From positions 1 to 13,885 of the forward strand of contig CAYGWQ010000126.1 in NCBI GenBank assembly GCA_964353465.1: a stretch of 13,885 nucleotides of DNA. Direction: 5' to 3'. Under the pieces are notes generated by a model that was given only the letters and a program-made list of their open reading frames with translations, had not been told where the DNA came from and searched no databases. Made by a program: the position numbers and the translations under genes. This document shows, piece by piece, positions 1-6,932 of the stretch. Source of the DNA: JAFNAG01 sp964353465 (GTDB taxonomy: Bacteria > Acidobacteriota > UBA6911). How positions within the stretch are numbered: position 1 is the stretch's first letter; the number at the start of each line of letters is the position of its first letter.

Positions 1-617
1 TGGCGGAGCTTCGACTTCTCTCACTCGAAACGCACTCTGCCCGGCTGCTGGGCAGCGTGGAATATCTCCTCCACATATCCGGTTGGCAGCTCAGCGATTT
101 GCGTCTTGTCGCCGCAGGCATAGGCCCGGGCTCGTTTACCGGCATACGCATAGGTGTTGCCACCGCGATCGGCGTAGCACAAATGATGTCGATCCCATTT
201 GCGGGAATCTCCTGTCTCGATGCTGTTGCTCACCTGGTTACCGGAGTGGATGGACGCATCGGCGTTGTTATGGATGCCCAACGCGCACAGGTTTATTTTG
301 CAGAATACTCTCGCGAGCAGGGAAGGATCCGGAAACTCGCCAAACCTGCGCTGCGGAATCCGGCAGATCTGGGAATACAGTTGAAGCGGGAGCGGCTGTA
401 CCTCGTGGGAGATGGCACTCTGCGTTATGCCGGCGAGCTAAGACCTCACAAGTCATGCTGGCCAAAGGTGATAGTGACCGAGTTGTTCCTCGCTGCGGCT
501 TTGGGAAAAGTGGCTCTAGATCGGAAACAGACGTGGCACTCGGGCGACTTTTTGCAGGCGGAACCGCTCTACATCAGACCGCCGGATGCCTTGAGGTCAA
601 AGGTGAATATAAGGTGA
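1..617 (+). CDS. tsaB: tRNA threonylcarbamoyladenosine biosynthesis protein TsaB (5' end cut off)
   Basis: TsaB is an ASKHA-fold, catalytically inactive partner of TsaD; with TsaE the complex transfers threonylcarbamoyl to A37 of ANN-decoding tRNAs in the cytoplasm. The reading frame is open from base 3, so the true start lies upstream; about 204 residues are visible of the usual 220-240. The family hallmark GPGSFTGIRIGVATA is present near residue 42 of the visible part, preceded by a segment with the expected helix (SDLRLVAAGIGPG). A GTG at base 57 falls inside the conserved region and should not be taken as the start. The stop TGA overlaps the GTG start of the downstream acetyltransferase (GTGA), so the two are probably translationally coupled. 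tsaB-rimI adjacency is very common in bacteria and supports both names. The TsaD gene is not in the window. Confidence 0.93.
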   Translation, partial: AELRLLSLETHSARLLGSVEYLLHISGWQLSDLRLVAAGIGPGSFTGIRIGVATAIGVAQMMSIPFAGISCLDAVAHLVTGVDGRIGVVMDAQRAQVYFAEYSREQGRIRKLAKPALRNPADLGIQLKRERLYLVGDGTLRYAGELRPHKSCWPKVIVTELFLAAALGKVALDRKQTWHSGDFLQAEPLYIRPPDALRSKVNIR

Positions 618-1081
618 AACAGGAAGATCCTGTCCAGATTTCTGTCCTTGCCGTGCAGGATGTTCCCCAGCTGGCAGAATTGGAGGAACTGACCAGCCTC
701 TGCTTCTGGGGAACGGAGCACTACAAGAGGTTCTTGGATCAACCGGAGTATTTCGGGCGGAAAGCGGTGGCACCGATCGCACCCGGCATACCGAAGGTGG
801 TCGGGTTTTTCCTCGCACGATCGATTCTGGAAAACTTGGAATTGCTGAAGATTGGGGTTTATCCTCTCTTTCAGAAGCAGGGCATTGGAACCCGGCTTTT
901 GGACGCCGCATTTGGCGAGGGGGTGAAGCGAGGCTGCCTGCGATGCTTCCTGGAGGTCCGAAAATCAAACCAGGGAGCTATTCAGTTCTATCAAAACCAT
1001 CAATTCAAGGTCGCCGGCGAGCGCATCAATTACTACACTCAACCGTTGGAGGATGCCTGGGTTATGGAGCGGTGGCTCTAA
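614..1081 (+). CDS. rimI: Ribosomal protein S18-alanine N-acetyltransferase RimI (GNAT family)
   Basis: A GNAT acetyltransferase of 155 residues, normal length for RimI, which acetylates the N-terminal alanine of ribosomal protein S18 with acetyl-CoA. The acetyl-CoA pyrophosphate-binding loop is seen at residues 82-96 (VYPLFQKQGIGTRLL, the Q/RxxGxG/A motif). It is followed by the RimI-typical EVRKSNQGAIQFYQNHQF at 114-131, with GERINYY at 135-141 and the final A..ME segment. The GTG start is chosen because it overlaps the tsaB stop by four bases (GTGA); the same frame is open much further upstream only as a shadow of tsaB. The name rests on similarity to the RimI consensus plus the tsaB neighbour. 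A broader substrate range, as seen in some RimI proteins, cannot be excluded. Confidence 0.88.
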   Translation: MKQEDPVQISVLAVQDVPQLAELEELTSLCFWGTEHYKRFLDQPEYFGRKAVAPIAPGIPKVVGFFLARSILENLELLKIGVYPLFQKQGIGTRLLDAAFGEGVKRGCLRCFLEVRKSNQGAIQFYQNHQFKVAGERINYYTQPLEDAWVMERWL

Positions 1082-1180
1082 CCAAACATTGTGGTACTAT
1101 GAATAGTGACCGCACTTATATTTGGTCATTTACGGAGCTCCGCTGCGGTATTTTACATGAATCGGTTGCCGAAAATGTCT

Positions 1181-1208
1181 TTGGAAGAACCTGGGATTTA
1201 GCTAGAAT
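1181..1208 (+). promoter_or_regulatory. Candidate sigma70-type promoter for the binding-protein gene
   Basis: TTGGAA (4 of 6 to the -35 consensus) and TAGAAT (5 of 6 to the -10 consensus) are separated by 16 bp. Transcription would begin near 1215, about 43 bases before the TTG start. The 176-bp gap after rimI also contains a perfect 10-bp palindrome (CGGAGCTCCG at 1133-1142) that could be an operator or be chance. I see no convincing intrinsic terminator for tsaB-rimI in the gap. Confidence 0.45.
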
Positions 1209-1242
1209 AGCGCGTCATGCAATTTAACTCCTAGTTACCCCC

Positions 1243-1251
1243 AAAAGGAGG
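1243..1251 (+). promoter_or_regulatory. Strong Shine-Dalgarno site that fixes a TTG start
   Basis: AAAAGGAGG lies six bases before TTG at 1258. It is one of the best ribosome-binding sites in the window and no ATG or GTG lies at a better distance, so it decides the start of the binding-protein gene. The following codons encode a clean N-terminal signal sequence, which supports this start. Confidence 0.8.
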
Positions 1252-1257
1252 ACTCTC

Positions 1258-2406
1258 TTGCGGACTGCAAAGGTTAGCCTGTTAATCGCGAGTCTGGCTC
1301 TGATTTTTGTTCAATGCGGTGACGAGAAGGTAACCCACGACGCCATGGCCGCAATCGCAAAAAATAAGATGGTGCGTATTGCCACGGATCCCGTGAACCT
1401 TCCTTTTGAATTCGGTCTCGGCACGGATGTCCAAGGTTTCGACGTGGACCTGGGAGCGGAGATTGCAAAAGATATCGGGCAACCGGTCAAATGGATCAAG
1501 GTTTCCTACGATCGAATATTCGAGGTGTTGAAAGAAGGCGGAGTGGAACTGGTCATTTCGACGGTGGCCATAACGGATGAGCTCAAGAAGGAACTCGCTT
1601 TCTCAAATGCCTATTTTGACAGCAGCAACACGATTGCCCGGCGGCGTGATAACCAGGCGATCAAAGACCTGGCCTCGCTGTCGGGAAAGCGCGTGGGTGT
1701 GCAGGCCGGCCGTACGAGCGACTCTTTCATGACCACTCAGAAGAGCGCGACCGGAACGACGCTGTCAAAATTCAAGACGCTGGACGATGCCCTGGGCGCC
1801 CTGAATCGCGGCGAGCTCGACGCAGTAGTCGGCGATCAGCCGATTATTACCTACAGTATCTACAAAAGCTATGCGACCAACCTGATCACAACCGGGGTTG
1901 TACTATTACCCATCCAGTATGGTGCGGTGGTCCGGCCGAATGATACGGTGCTCCTTGGCAAGGTCAATGACACCATCGCCAGGCTCAAGAGTGCCGGTGA
2001 ACTGGAGCGCAATCGGGAGAAGTGGTTCCAGAACGTGATGCAGATTACAAAAGATGAGCGAGACGCCCTGGCTAAAGAGGAGCTGGACAAGCAGGCACCG
2101 AAGTCCATTACGGTCAATTTTGTCAAGGAAGCCGGCAATCCAGTGAGGCTCGATCGTCTGGAAGGATTTGATGCGCAACTGACCGGCCCCGGCGGGTCTT
2201 TCAAGTCAACCCCGATCTTTGTGGATGAAGCCTCGGTGCGCGGCAGCTGCAAATTTACAGCCCCAGTTCCTCCCGGGGAGTACACCATTACCTTGGCGCG
2301 AATCACTGCGAAAGCGACCCTCACTGTGGAGAAGAAGGCCGTGTCATCGATGACCCTTGTGGTTACATTCAAATCCAAGGGCGGTCTGGACATGATGTGG
2401 AAGTAG
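1258..2406 (+). CDS. Exported amino-acid-type solute-binding protein (SBP_bac_3) with an extra C-terminal beta-rich domain
   Basis: A 382-residue periplasmic-binding-protein family 3 product. Residues 1-20 form a signal sequence ending at Cys20; the sequence before it (IFVQC) is a poor lipobox because Gln is at -1, so lipid anchoring is uncertain. The family signature GFDVDLGAEIAKDIG is at 60-74, and the two lobes span about 36-260. Asp193 (VGDQP) matches the residue that holds the ligand amino group in GlnBP. In contrast, a gapless match to the GlnBP segment ending ITDER reads ITDEL here, so the carboxylate-binding Arg is Leu109 and the neighbouring Thr is Ala104. Residues 282-382 form an added domain, beta-rich and without Pfam-like motifs that I can name, perhaps Ig-like. 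No permease or ATPase gene is adjacent, so it is an orphan. The ligand is unknown; a sensor or scavenging role is possible. Confidence 0.85.
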   Translation: MRTAKVSLLIASLALIFVQCGDEKVTHDAMAAIAKNKMVRIATDPVNLPFEFGLGTDVQGFDVDLGAEIAKDIGQPVKWIKVSYDRIFEVLKEGGVELVISTVAITDELKKELAFSNAYFDSSNTIARRRDNQAIKDLASLSGKRVGVQAGRTSDSFMTTQKSATGTTLSKFKTLDDALGALNRGELDAVVGDQPIITYSIYKSYATNLITTGVVLLPIQYGAVVRPNDTVLLGKVNDTIARLKSAGELERNREKWFQNVMQITKDERDALAKEELDKQAPKSITVNFVKEAGNPVRLDRLEGFDAQLTGPGGSFKSTPIFVDEASVRGSCKFTAPVPPGEYTITLARITAKATLTVEKKAVSSMTLVVTFKSKGGLDMMWK

Positions 2407-2457
2407 CACTGTGATCAATGTCATTTCCGGCGGTCGCATCAAACTGGAGTGGGGGAG

Positions 2458-3630
2458 ATGAAACATCCAATGATGCGGGCTATTCTGGTGACGGCGCTGA
2501 TTACCAGCGCGGTCACCCTCATGTTGCTGCGGTGGGGCGTGCTGCCCGAGCCGCCCCGATCCAGCTCTGCGCTGCATCTTGATTCTGCCGCTGCCGCCAA
2601 TCCCGCCCAGCCGCCATTGAGTTCTGATGAACAGGTCAACATCCAGGTCTACAACAAGGTGAGCCCGGGGGTGGTGAACATCACTTCGGCCGTTGTCGAA
2701 TATGATTTTTTCTTCCAAGCGTACGCCAGCCAGGAAACCGGGAGCGGGATAGTACTCGACCTCGAAGGGAATATCCTCACCAATTATCACGTGATCGAAT
2801 CCGCTCAGAATCTCGAAGTGGCGTTGCCCGATCAGACCAAGTACCGCGCTCGGCTCGTGGGGGAGGATCCGCAGAACGATCTGGCGGTAATTCGTCTCAC
2901 CGGGGCGCCGAGAGACCGGCTTCATCCCGTGTCTCTCGGAGACTCTTCTACCCTGAAGGTCGGGCAGAAGGTGCTGGCTATCGGGAACCCCTTCCGCCTG
3001 CAGAATACACTTACCACGGGAATCATCAGCTCGCTGGGCCGAAAAATCCGGGCCGAAGGCGGCAACCTTATAGACAACATCATCCAGACCGACGCAGCCA
3101 TCAACCCGGGCAACTCCGGTGGCCCGCTGCTCAATGCCGCAGGCGAGATGATCGGCATTAACACCATGATTCTCTCGCCCGGTGGCGCCAATGGTGGGAA
3201 CGTCGGCATTGGCTTCGCCGTCCCGGTCAATACCGTCCGCCGGGTCGCGACGGACCTCATCAAGGAGGGGCGCGTCCTGCGTCCCGATATGGGCATCGAG
3301 GGGTACAGCATCTCGCGCAATCTCGCTTCTGCGCTTGAACTCCCGGTCGACCGCGGCGTTTTGGTGATAAGGGTGATACGCGGAGGCACAGCGGATGCAG
3401 CCGGGCTTCGGGGCTACAGCCAAGTTGTCGCCATTTTCAACGAGAGATTTCCTGTCGGCGGCGACATTATCACCGAGATCGACGGCAAGCCGATCGCCAA
3501 CTCGGACGATTTAAACCTCATTCTCGAGAGCAAGCGGCCGGGAGACACAGTGCGCCTGATTTACTACCGCGGGCCGACGAAGAATGAAAAGACGATCACG
3601 CTGATGGAGCAGCCGAGGCGATTCCGCTGA
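2458..3630 (+). CDS. HtrA/DegP-family periplasmic serine protease, one PDZ domain
   Basis: A 390-residue trypsin-like S1C protease of the DegS/HtrA type, for quality control of envelope proteins. Residues 5-25 are a hydrophobic signal anchor, followed by a Pro/Ala-rich linker. The catalytic triad is complete: His111 (ILTNYHVIES), Asp141 (NDLAVIRL) and Ser220 (GNSGGPLL). One PDZ domain lies at about 275-385; its carboxylate loop is followed by an insertion (RGYSQVVAIFNERFP) before GGDIITEIDG. A single PDZ domain and an N-terminal anchor fit DegS/DegQ-like members rather than two-PDZ DegP. I chose ATG at 2458 over GTG at 2449, because GGAG at 2446-2449 lies eight bases before this ATG. The gene starts 51 bp after the binding-protein gene with no terminator between, so they may share a transcript. 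No RseA/RseB-like partner is nearby. Confidence 0.93.
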   Translation: MKHPMMRAILVTALITSAVTLMLLRWGVLPEPPRSSSALHLDSAAAANPAQPPLSSDEQVNIQVYNKVSPGVVNITSAVVEYDFFFQAYASQETGSGIVLDLEGNILTNYHVIESAQNLEVALPDQTKYRARLVGEDPQNDLAVIRLTGAPRDRLHPVSLGDSSTLKVGQKVLAIGNPFRLQNTLTTGIISSLGRKIRAEGGNLIDNIIQTDAAINPGNSGGPLLNAAGEMIGINTMILSPGGANGGNVGIGFAVPVNTVRRVATDLIKEGRVLRPDMGIEGYSISRNLASALELPVDRGVLVIRVIRGGTADAAGLRGYSQVVAIFNERFPVGGDIITEIDGKPIANSDDLNLILESKRPGDTVRLIYYRGPTKNEKTITLMEQPRRFR

Positions 3631-3697
3631 CCTGCTCGCGTGTTTCGGTTAAGGTAAACCACCACCTCTGGCGGTGAGACTCGAAAAACCTATGCTG

Positions 3698-3955
3698 CCC
3701 AGGGCGGGGTAGTGAATTTAACATGGCGTTGAATCCTGCGAGCGTTCCCAGGGTTACGAGACGGAGCCCTGAAGGGGCGTAACAGCAGAGCCCAGGGGGT
3801 GAGCCCTGGGAACAACGGCGTCCCTCGATAAAGCCCTGAAAGGGCGAAGCAGCTTGCGCCGCCCTTTCAGGGCTATATTACCTGGGCGCACATTCCCAGG
3901 GCTTACGCCCTGGGCTGATCTGCGGCGCCCTTTCAGGGCTCGGCAAGGCTTTGCC
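3698..3955. repeat. Cluster of interspersed palindromic (REP-like) repeats in a gene-free region
   Basis: The 466 bp between the protease and the metallohydrolase hold no credible gene. Two motifs alternate. Motif A is a 15-mer, AGCCCTGAAAGGGCG: 3765-3779 (one mismatch), 3832-3846, and in reverse orientation 3860-3874 and 3926-3940. Motif B is CCCAGGG or its complement CCCTGGG: 3698-3704, 3747-3753, 3791-3797, 3804-3810, 3895-3901 and 3908-3914. GTTCCCAGGG (3744-3753) and CCCTGGGAAC (3804-3813) are exact inverted 10-mers bracketing one A copy. CCCAGGGC TTAC GCCCTGGG (3895-3914) is a perfect small hairpin, and GGCAA-GGCT-TTGCC closes the cluster at 3942-3955. This is typical of REP/BIME-type elements spread by REP-associated tyrosine transposases (RAYT), although no transposase is here. 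I see nothing clear in the flanks 3631-3697 and 3956-4096. Reading the repeat as protein (GRRK, RPFRALS and so on) would give a spurious gene. Confidence 0.85.
3832..3874. repeat. Perfect 15-bp inverted repeat forming a 43-nt stem-loop
   Basis: AGCCCTGAAAGGGCG and its exact reverse complement CGCCCTTTCAGGGCT are separated by 13 bases (3847-3859). Each arm is also internally near-palindromic (GCCCT...AGGGC), so alternative cruciform folds exist. The stem is not followed by a U-run on either strand, which argues against a classical intrinsic terminator for the upstream protease gene. A role in mRNA 3'-end stabilisation or attenuation of read-through is possible, as for REP elements elsewhere. 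Confidence 0.9.
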
Positions 3956-4096
3956 TCCCTCCGGGATGCTTCTTGAGGCCACCCGCGCTGCGGTTGGAGA
4001 GTCAGTGGAATCGCGCGCCGGCCCGTAAAGGGTAGAGCTTGTTTGTTGTTTCCGAACGCAGGCACCGGGGGATCGGCCGGAGATCCCAACAAACGC

Positions 4097-5191
4097 ATGC
4101 TTGAAAGCAAGAACGACCTCATTGTCTTCCTGGCCTGGATGCCGATCCTTCTGGCAACTTGGCTGGCCGCCACTTTAATAGCCGGTCAAAAAAAGGAAAT
4201 TCCGCCCTCCGCGGTTCCCGCAGAGCTCCAGAAGCTGGGCGATGGCATCTTTGGGCGCATCGTAAATCCAGACAGCGATGAGGTTGCCAATTGCGGCGTA
4301 GTCGTCCTCGAGAGCGGTGTACTGCTTTTCGACACGCACTTCACTCCCGAGGCCGGACAGGCTCTGGAAGAATTGATCAAGAGCGTCACCGCGCAGCCGG
4401 TGCGCTATCTTGTCAATAGCCACTTCCATCCGGATCACACCCATGGCAATCAGGCATTCGCCACGACCCGGCACATCATCGGCAGTACGCTCACGCGCCG
4501 GGACATGCTGCAAAAAGACATACCGGCATTGAACCGCATGCAGATTATTGCCCAGGGACAGGTAGAGAAATTGGGGAGGGAACTCAGCCAGGAGAAAGAT
4601 CCCGGAAAACAGGAGCTGCTGCGATTGCAGCTCAAGACGCATCAAGCATTCATGCGCCGGCTTTCGTCGCTGAAGATCCTGGCTCCGTCGATGACTCTCG
4701 ATTACAGTCTGAGCATCGTCGACAGTGGGCGGGAGGTGACCCTGCTGTACCTGGGCCCCGGCCATACGGAAGGTGATATCGTGCTCTATCTGCCGGAGGA
4801 GAGGATTGCGTTTCTCGGAGATCTTTTTTTTAATGACGCGCTCCCAAGCGTTGAGGATGCCTCGCTGCTCGAATGGATGAAGACCTTGCGTGAAGTGCTG
4901 AAGCTGGATGCGCGGACCTATGTTCCGGGGCACGGCCGGGTCGGAACGCGCCAGGATGTGGAGGAATTCCTCGGTTTTCTGGAAGATCTGAAGGCTTTGG
5001 TCGAACCCGCAGTCAAGCGCGGAGATTCCCTGGAACAGGTCGTCCACGATCTGCGACTCCCCCCCAAGTATGCCGCCTTCAGCTTCCAGAACTTCTTTCC
5101 CGCTAACGTGCAAAAGATGTACGCCGAACTAAAGGCAGCACGCGCTGCCGCCGCTCCAGAGAGTGCAATTAAAAAGGGGGCGCGGCCATGA
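4097..5191 (+). CDS. Exported metallo-beta-lactamase-fold hydrolase
   Basis: A 364-residue MBL-fold enzyme with an N-terminal hydrophobic segment (about 7-30), ending near AGQKKE, so it is exported or membrane-anchored. All metal ligands are present: HFHPDH (His109, His111, Asp113, His114), His223 in GPGHTEGD, Asp242 in FLGDLFF and His279 in VPGHG. This predicts a dinuclear zinc (or iron) hydrolase. The arrangement resembles the B3/glyoxalase II-like branch; the substrate is not evident, and beta-lactamase activity should not be assumed. Between His114 and His223 lie 109 residues, including a charged helical stretch (about 145-195) longer than usual. I chose ATG 4097; a TTG at 4043 in the same frame would add 18 polar residues before the signal, and the Shine-Dalgarno evidence for either is weak. 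The stop overlaps the next start (ATGA), implying translational coupling with the DnaC-like ATPase. Confidence 0.87.
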   Translation: MLESKNDLIVFLAWMPILLATWLAATLIAGQKKEIPPSAVPAELQKLGDGIFGRIVNPDSDEVANCGVVVLESGVLLFDTHFTPEAGQALEELIKSVTAQPVRYLVNSHFHPDHTHGNQAFATTRHIIGSTLTRRDMLQKDIPALNRMQIIAQGQVEKLGRELSQEKDPGKQELLRLQLKTHQAFMRRLSSLKILAPSMTLDYSLSIVDSGREVTLLYLGPGHTEGDIVLYLPEERIAFLGDLFFNDALPSVEDASLLEWMKTLREVLKLDARTYVPGHGRVGTRQDVEEFLGFLEDLKALVEPAVKRGDSLEQVVHDLRLPPKYAAFSFQNFFPANVQKMYAELKAARAAAAPESAIKKGARP

Positions 5192-5913
5192 TCCCGCCGG
5201 AATCCGCTCAAGACCTCTGCCCCCGTTGCGGGGGCTCGGGATGGGAACGAATCGCAGGCACCGGGAGTGTCCGCCGCTGCAGCTGCCTCGACTGCGTTCG
5301 GATGGAGCGCCTGCTTTCGGGGGCCCGTATTCCGAAGCGGTACCAGCACTGCGACCTGGAATCGTATCTGCCCAATGATCCCACGCAGAAGAAGGCCAAG
5401 GCCGATGTCATTCGCTATATCGACAAGTATCCGCTGATTGATGTCGGGCTGTTGTTCCTCGGCAACTGCGGGGTGGGGAAAACGCACCTGGCCGTGTCAC
5501 TGCTCAAGCAGATTATCCTCGAAAAGGGTGACTGCGGACTCTTCTATGATTTCCGCGACCTTTTTCGCGAGATCCAGGGGAGTTGGAATTCCGTATCCCA
5601 AGCCTCGGAGCTTGAGGTCTTGAGACCGGTGCTGACGGCCGATGTGCTGGTCCTGGACGAGCTAGGCGCCAACAAGCCCACCGATTGGGTGCGCGACATG
5701 ATTGCTCATATCATCAACTGCCGGTACAACGACAAGAAGCTGACGATTTTTACCTCGAATTATCCGGATACCACCACTCAGCCGGGAGAAGAAACGCTAA
5801 CCGACCGTATCGGTGCCCGCATGCGATCACGCCTTTATGAAATGTGCAAAGTGATCGAGATTCGCGGCAAGGACTTCCGGCGCGAAATCAAACAGGCGGA
5901 CTATCGATTCTGA
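5188..5913 (+). CDS. DnaC/IstB-like AAA+ ATPase with a Cys-rich N-terminus
   Basis: A 241-residue ATPase of the DnaC/DnaI/IstB group, which load replicative helicase or assist transposases. Walker A is GNCGVGKT (92-99), Walker B VLVLDE (153-158), sensor 1 is TSNY (189-192), and an arginine-rich segment DRIGARMRSRL (206-216) fits the arginine-finger region. The N-terminus has CPRCGGSGW (Cys11, Cys14) and CSCLDC (Cys31, Cys33, Cys36), a likely zinc-binding module as in several DnaC-like proteins. No IstA transposase or terminal repeats are nearby, so IS21 origin is unlikely; a helicase-loader role is the best family-based guess. The start overlaps the metallohydrolase stop by four bases, and the stop is two bases before moxR, so it sits inside an operon with no other replication gene. 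Confidence 0.85.
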   Translation: MIPPESAQDLCPRCGGSGWERIAGTGSVRRCSCLDCVRMERLLSGARIPKRYQHCDLESYLPNDPTQKKAKADVIRYIDKYPLIDVGLLFLGNCGVGKTHLAVSLLKQIILEKGDCGLFYDFRDLFREIQGSWNSVSQASELEVLRPVLTADVLVLDELGANKPTDWVRDMIAHIINCRYNDKKLTIFTSNYPDTTTQPGEETLTDRIGARMRSRLYEMCKVIEIRGKDFRREIKQADYRF

Positions 5914-5915
5914 CC

Positions 5916-6929
5916 ATGACATCCCCAACCGACACACTAACGCCGATCGTCAAAGAGGAGACCTTTTATCTGGAACGCGTGCAGCAGGAAATACAGAAGA
6001 GAATCGTGGGCCAAACACACCTCCTCGATTCACTGATGATTGCCCTGTTGACAGGCGGACATTTGCTCCTGGAGGGAGTACCGGGCCTTGCCAAAACCCT
6101 GGCCGTCAAGAGTCTGGCAGAAGCCATCGATGTGACGTTTCGTCGCATCCAATTCACTCCTGACCTGCTGCCGGCAGACCTGATCGGGACGATGGTCTTT
6201 GATCAGCGGAGCGGAGATTTTGTGCCCCGGCAAGGGCCCATCTTCAGCAATCTGCTGCTGGCGGATGAAGTGAACCGTGCACCGGCCAAAGTCCAGAGTG
6301 CTCTCCTCGAATGTATGCAGGAAAAGCAGGTGACCTTGGGGAAGCAGAGTTACCGGCTTACCGAACCCTTCATGGTCCTTGCGACACAGAATCCGATCGA
6401 ACAGGAAGGTACCTATCCGCTGCCGGAAGCACAGATGGACCGCTTCCTGATGAAGATCGTGCTAAGCTACCCGAATCGCAAGGAAGAGCGCGAGATCATG
6501 AACCGCAGCAGCGGCGGGGACGGTGCGCCCCATCTTGCGACCGGGGAAGCGGTTCCCCTGAAAAAAGTATTGGTGCCGGAGCGGATTGTGCGGATGCGGC
6601 AGATTGCCGCCCAGATCTATGTCGATGAGCGCGTCAAGACCTACATTCTGGACGTTGTATTCGCGACCCGCAGTCCCGAGGACTACAACCTGGATCTCGG
6701 TCGGCTCATTCGGTTCGGAGCCTCGCCACGCGCCAGCATCGGGATCCTGGGGGCGGCGCGCGCTCATGCGTTTCTGAAGGGGCGCGGGTTTGTGATCCCC
6801 GACGATGTGAAAAGGATCGCCCCGGATGTCCTGCGTCATCGCATCCTGCTGACTTATGAAGCGGAAGCAGAGGGAATCCGCGCGCAGGACCTCGTGGAGC
6901 GCATCCTGCACAAGGTGCCGGCGCCCTAG
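5916..6929 (+). CDS. MoxR-family AAA+ ATPase
   Basis: A 337-residue MoxR ATPase, a chaperone-like AAA+ protein acting with vWA or DUF58 partners in maturation of enzyme complexes or in envelope stress. Walker A is GVPGLAKT (54-61), Walker B LLLADE (113-118), then EVNRAPAKVQSALLECMQE, typical of MoxR. Sensor 1 is Asn159 (ATQNP) and sensor 2 is Arg272 (GASPRAS). The lid domain covers about 225-335. Upstream in-frame ATG codons exist inside the DnaC-like gene, but ATG 5916, two bases after its stop, gives the normal length. It is followed three bases later by the DUF58 gene, the standard partner. The cellular client is unknown. Confidence 0.93.
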   Translation: MTSPTDTLTPIVKEETFYLERVQQEIQKRIVGQTHLLDSLMIALLTGGHLLLEGVPGLAKTLAVKSLAEAIDVTFRRIQFTPDLLPADLIGTMVFDQRSGDFVPRQGPIFSNLLLADEVNRAPAKVQSALLECMQEKQVTLGKQSYRLTEPFMVLATQNPIEQEGTYPLPEAQMDRFLMKIVLSYPNRKEEREIMNRSSGGDGAPHLATGEAVPLKKVLVPERIVRMRQIAAQIYVDERVKTYILDVVFATRSPEDYNLDLGRLIRFGASPRASIGILGAARAHAFLKGRGFVIPDDVKRIAPDVLRHRILLTYEAEAEGIRAQDLVERILHKVPAP

Positions 6930-6932
6930 GAT

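Noticed and set aside
943..1227. Plus-strand frame running from inside rimI into the following gap
   Set aside because: Most of it overlaps rimI in another frame; it lacks a Shine-Dalgarno site and any recognisable motif, and a likely promoter lies in its last part.
2344..3423. Long antisense open frame (359 codons) opposite the HtrA-type protease and the end of the binding protein
   Set aside because: It is an antisense shadow of two well-supported genes; its product is rich in His/Arg/Pro with no domain, and it has no good ribosome-binding site.
3832..3874. Intrinsic terminator of the HtrA-type gene
   Set aside because: The stem is strong, but no U-run follows on either strand and it lies about 200 bp past the stop.
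3744..3940. CRISPR array
   Set aside because: Repeat copies are only about 15 bp, occur in both orientations and have irregular spacing; no cas genes are present.
3754..4173. Minus-strand frame of 139 codons through the repeat cluster
   Set aside because: Its sequence is the translation of the palindromic repeats and runs into the start of the metallohydrolase; low-complexity Arg/Pro/Leu product, no domain.
4097..5191. Beta-lactamase resistance gene
   Set aside because: The metal site is that of the wide MBL superfamily; nothing in the sequence shows lactam specificity, and the long insertion and context do not fit known resistance enzymes.
5188..5913. IS21-type transposase helper (IstB)
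   Set aside because: The fold is similar, but there is no IstA gene, no terminal inverted repeats and the gene is tightly embedded in an operon; the Cys-rich N-terminus fits DnaC-like proteins better.
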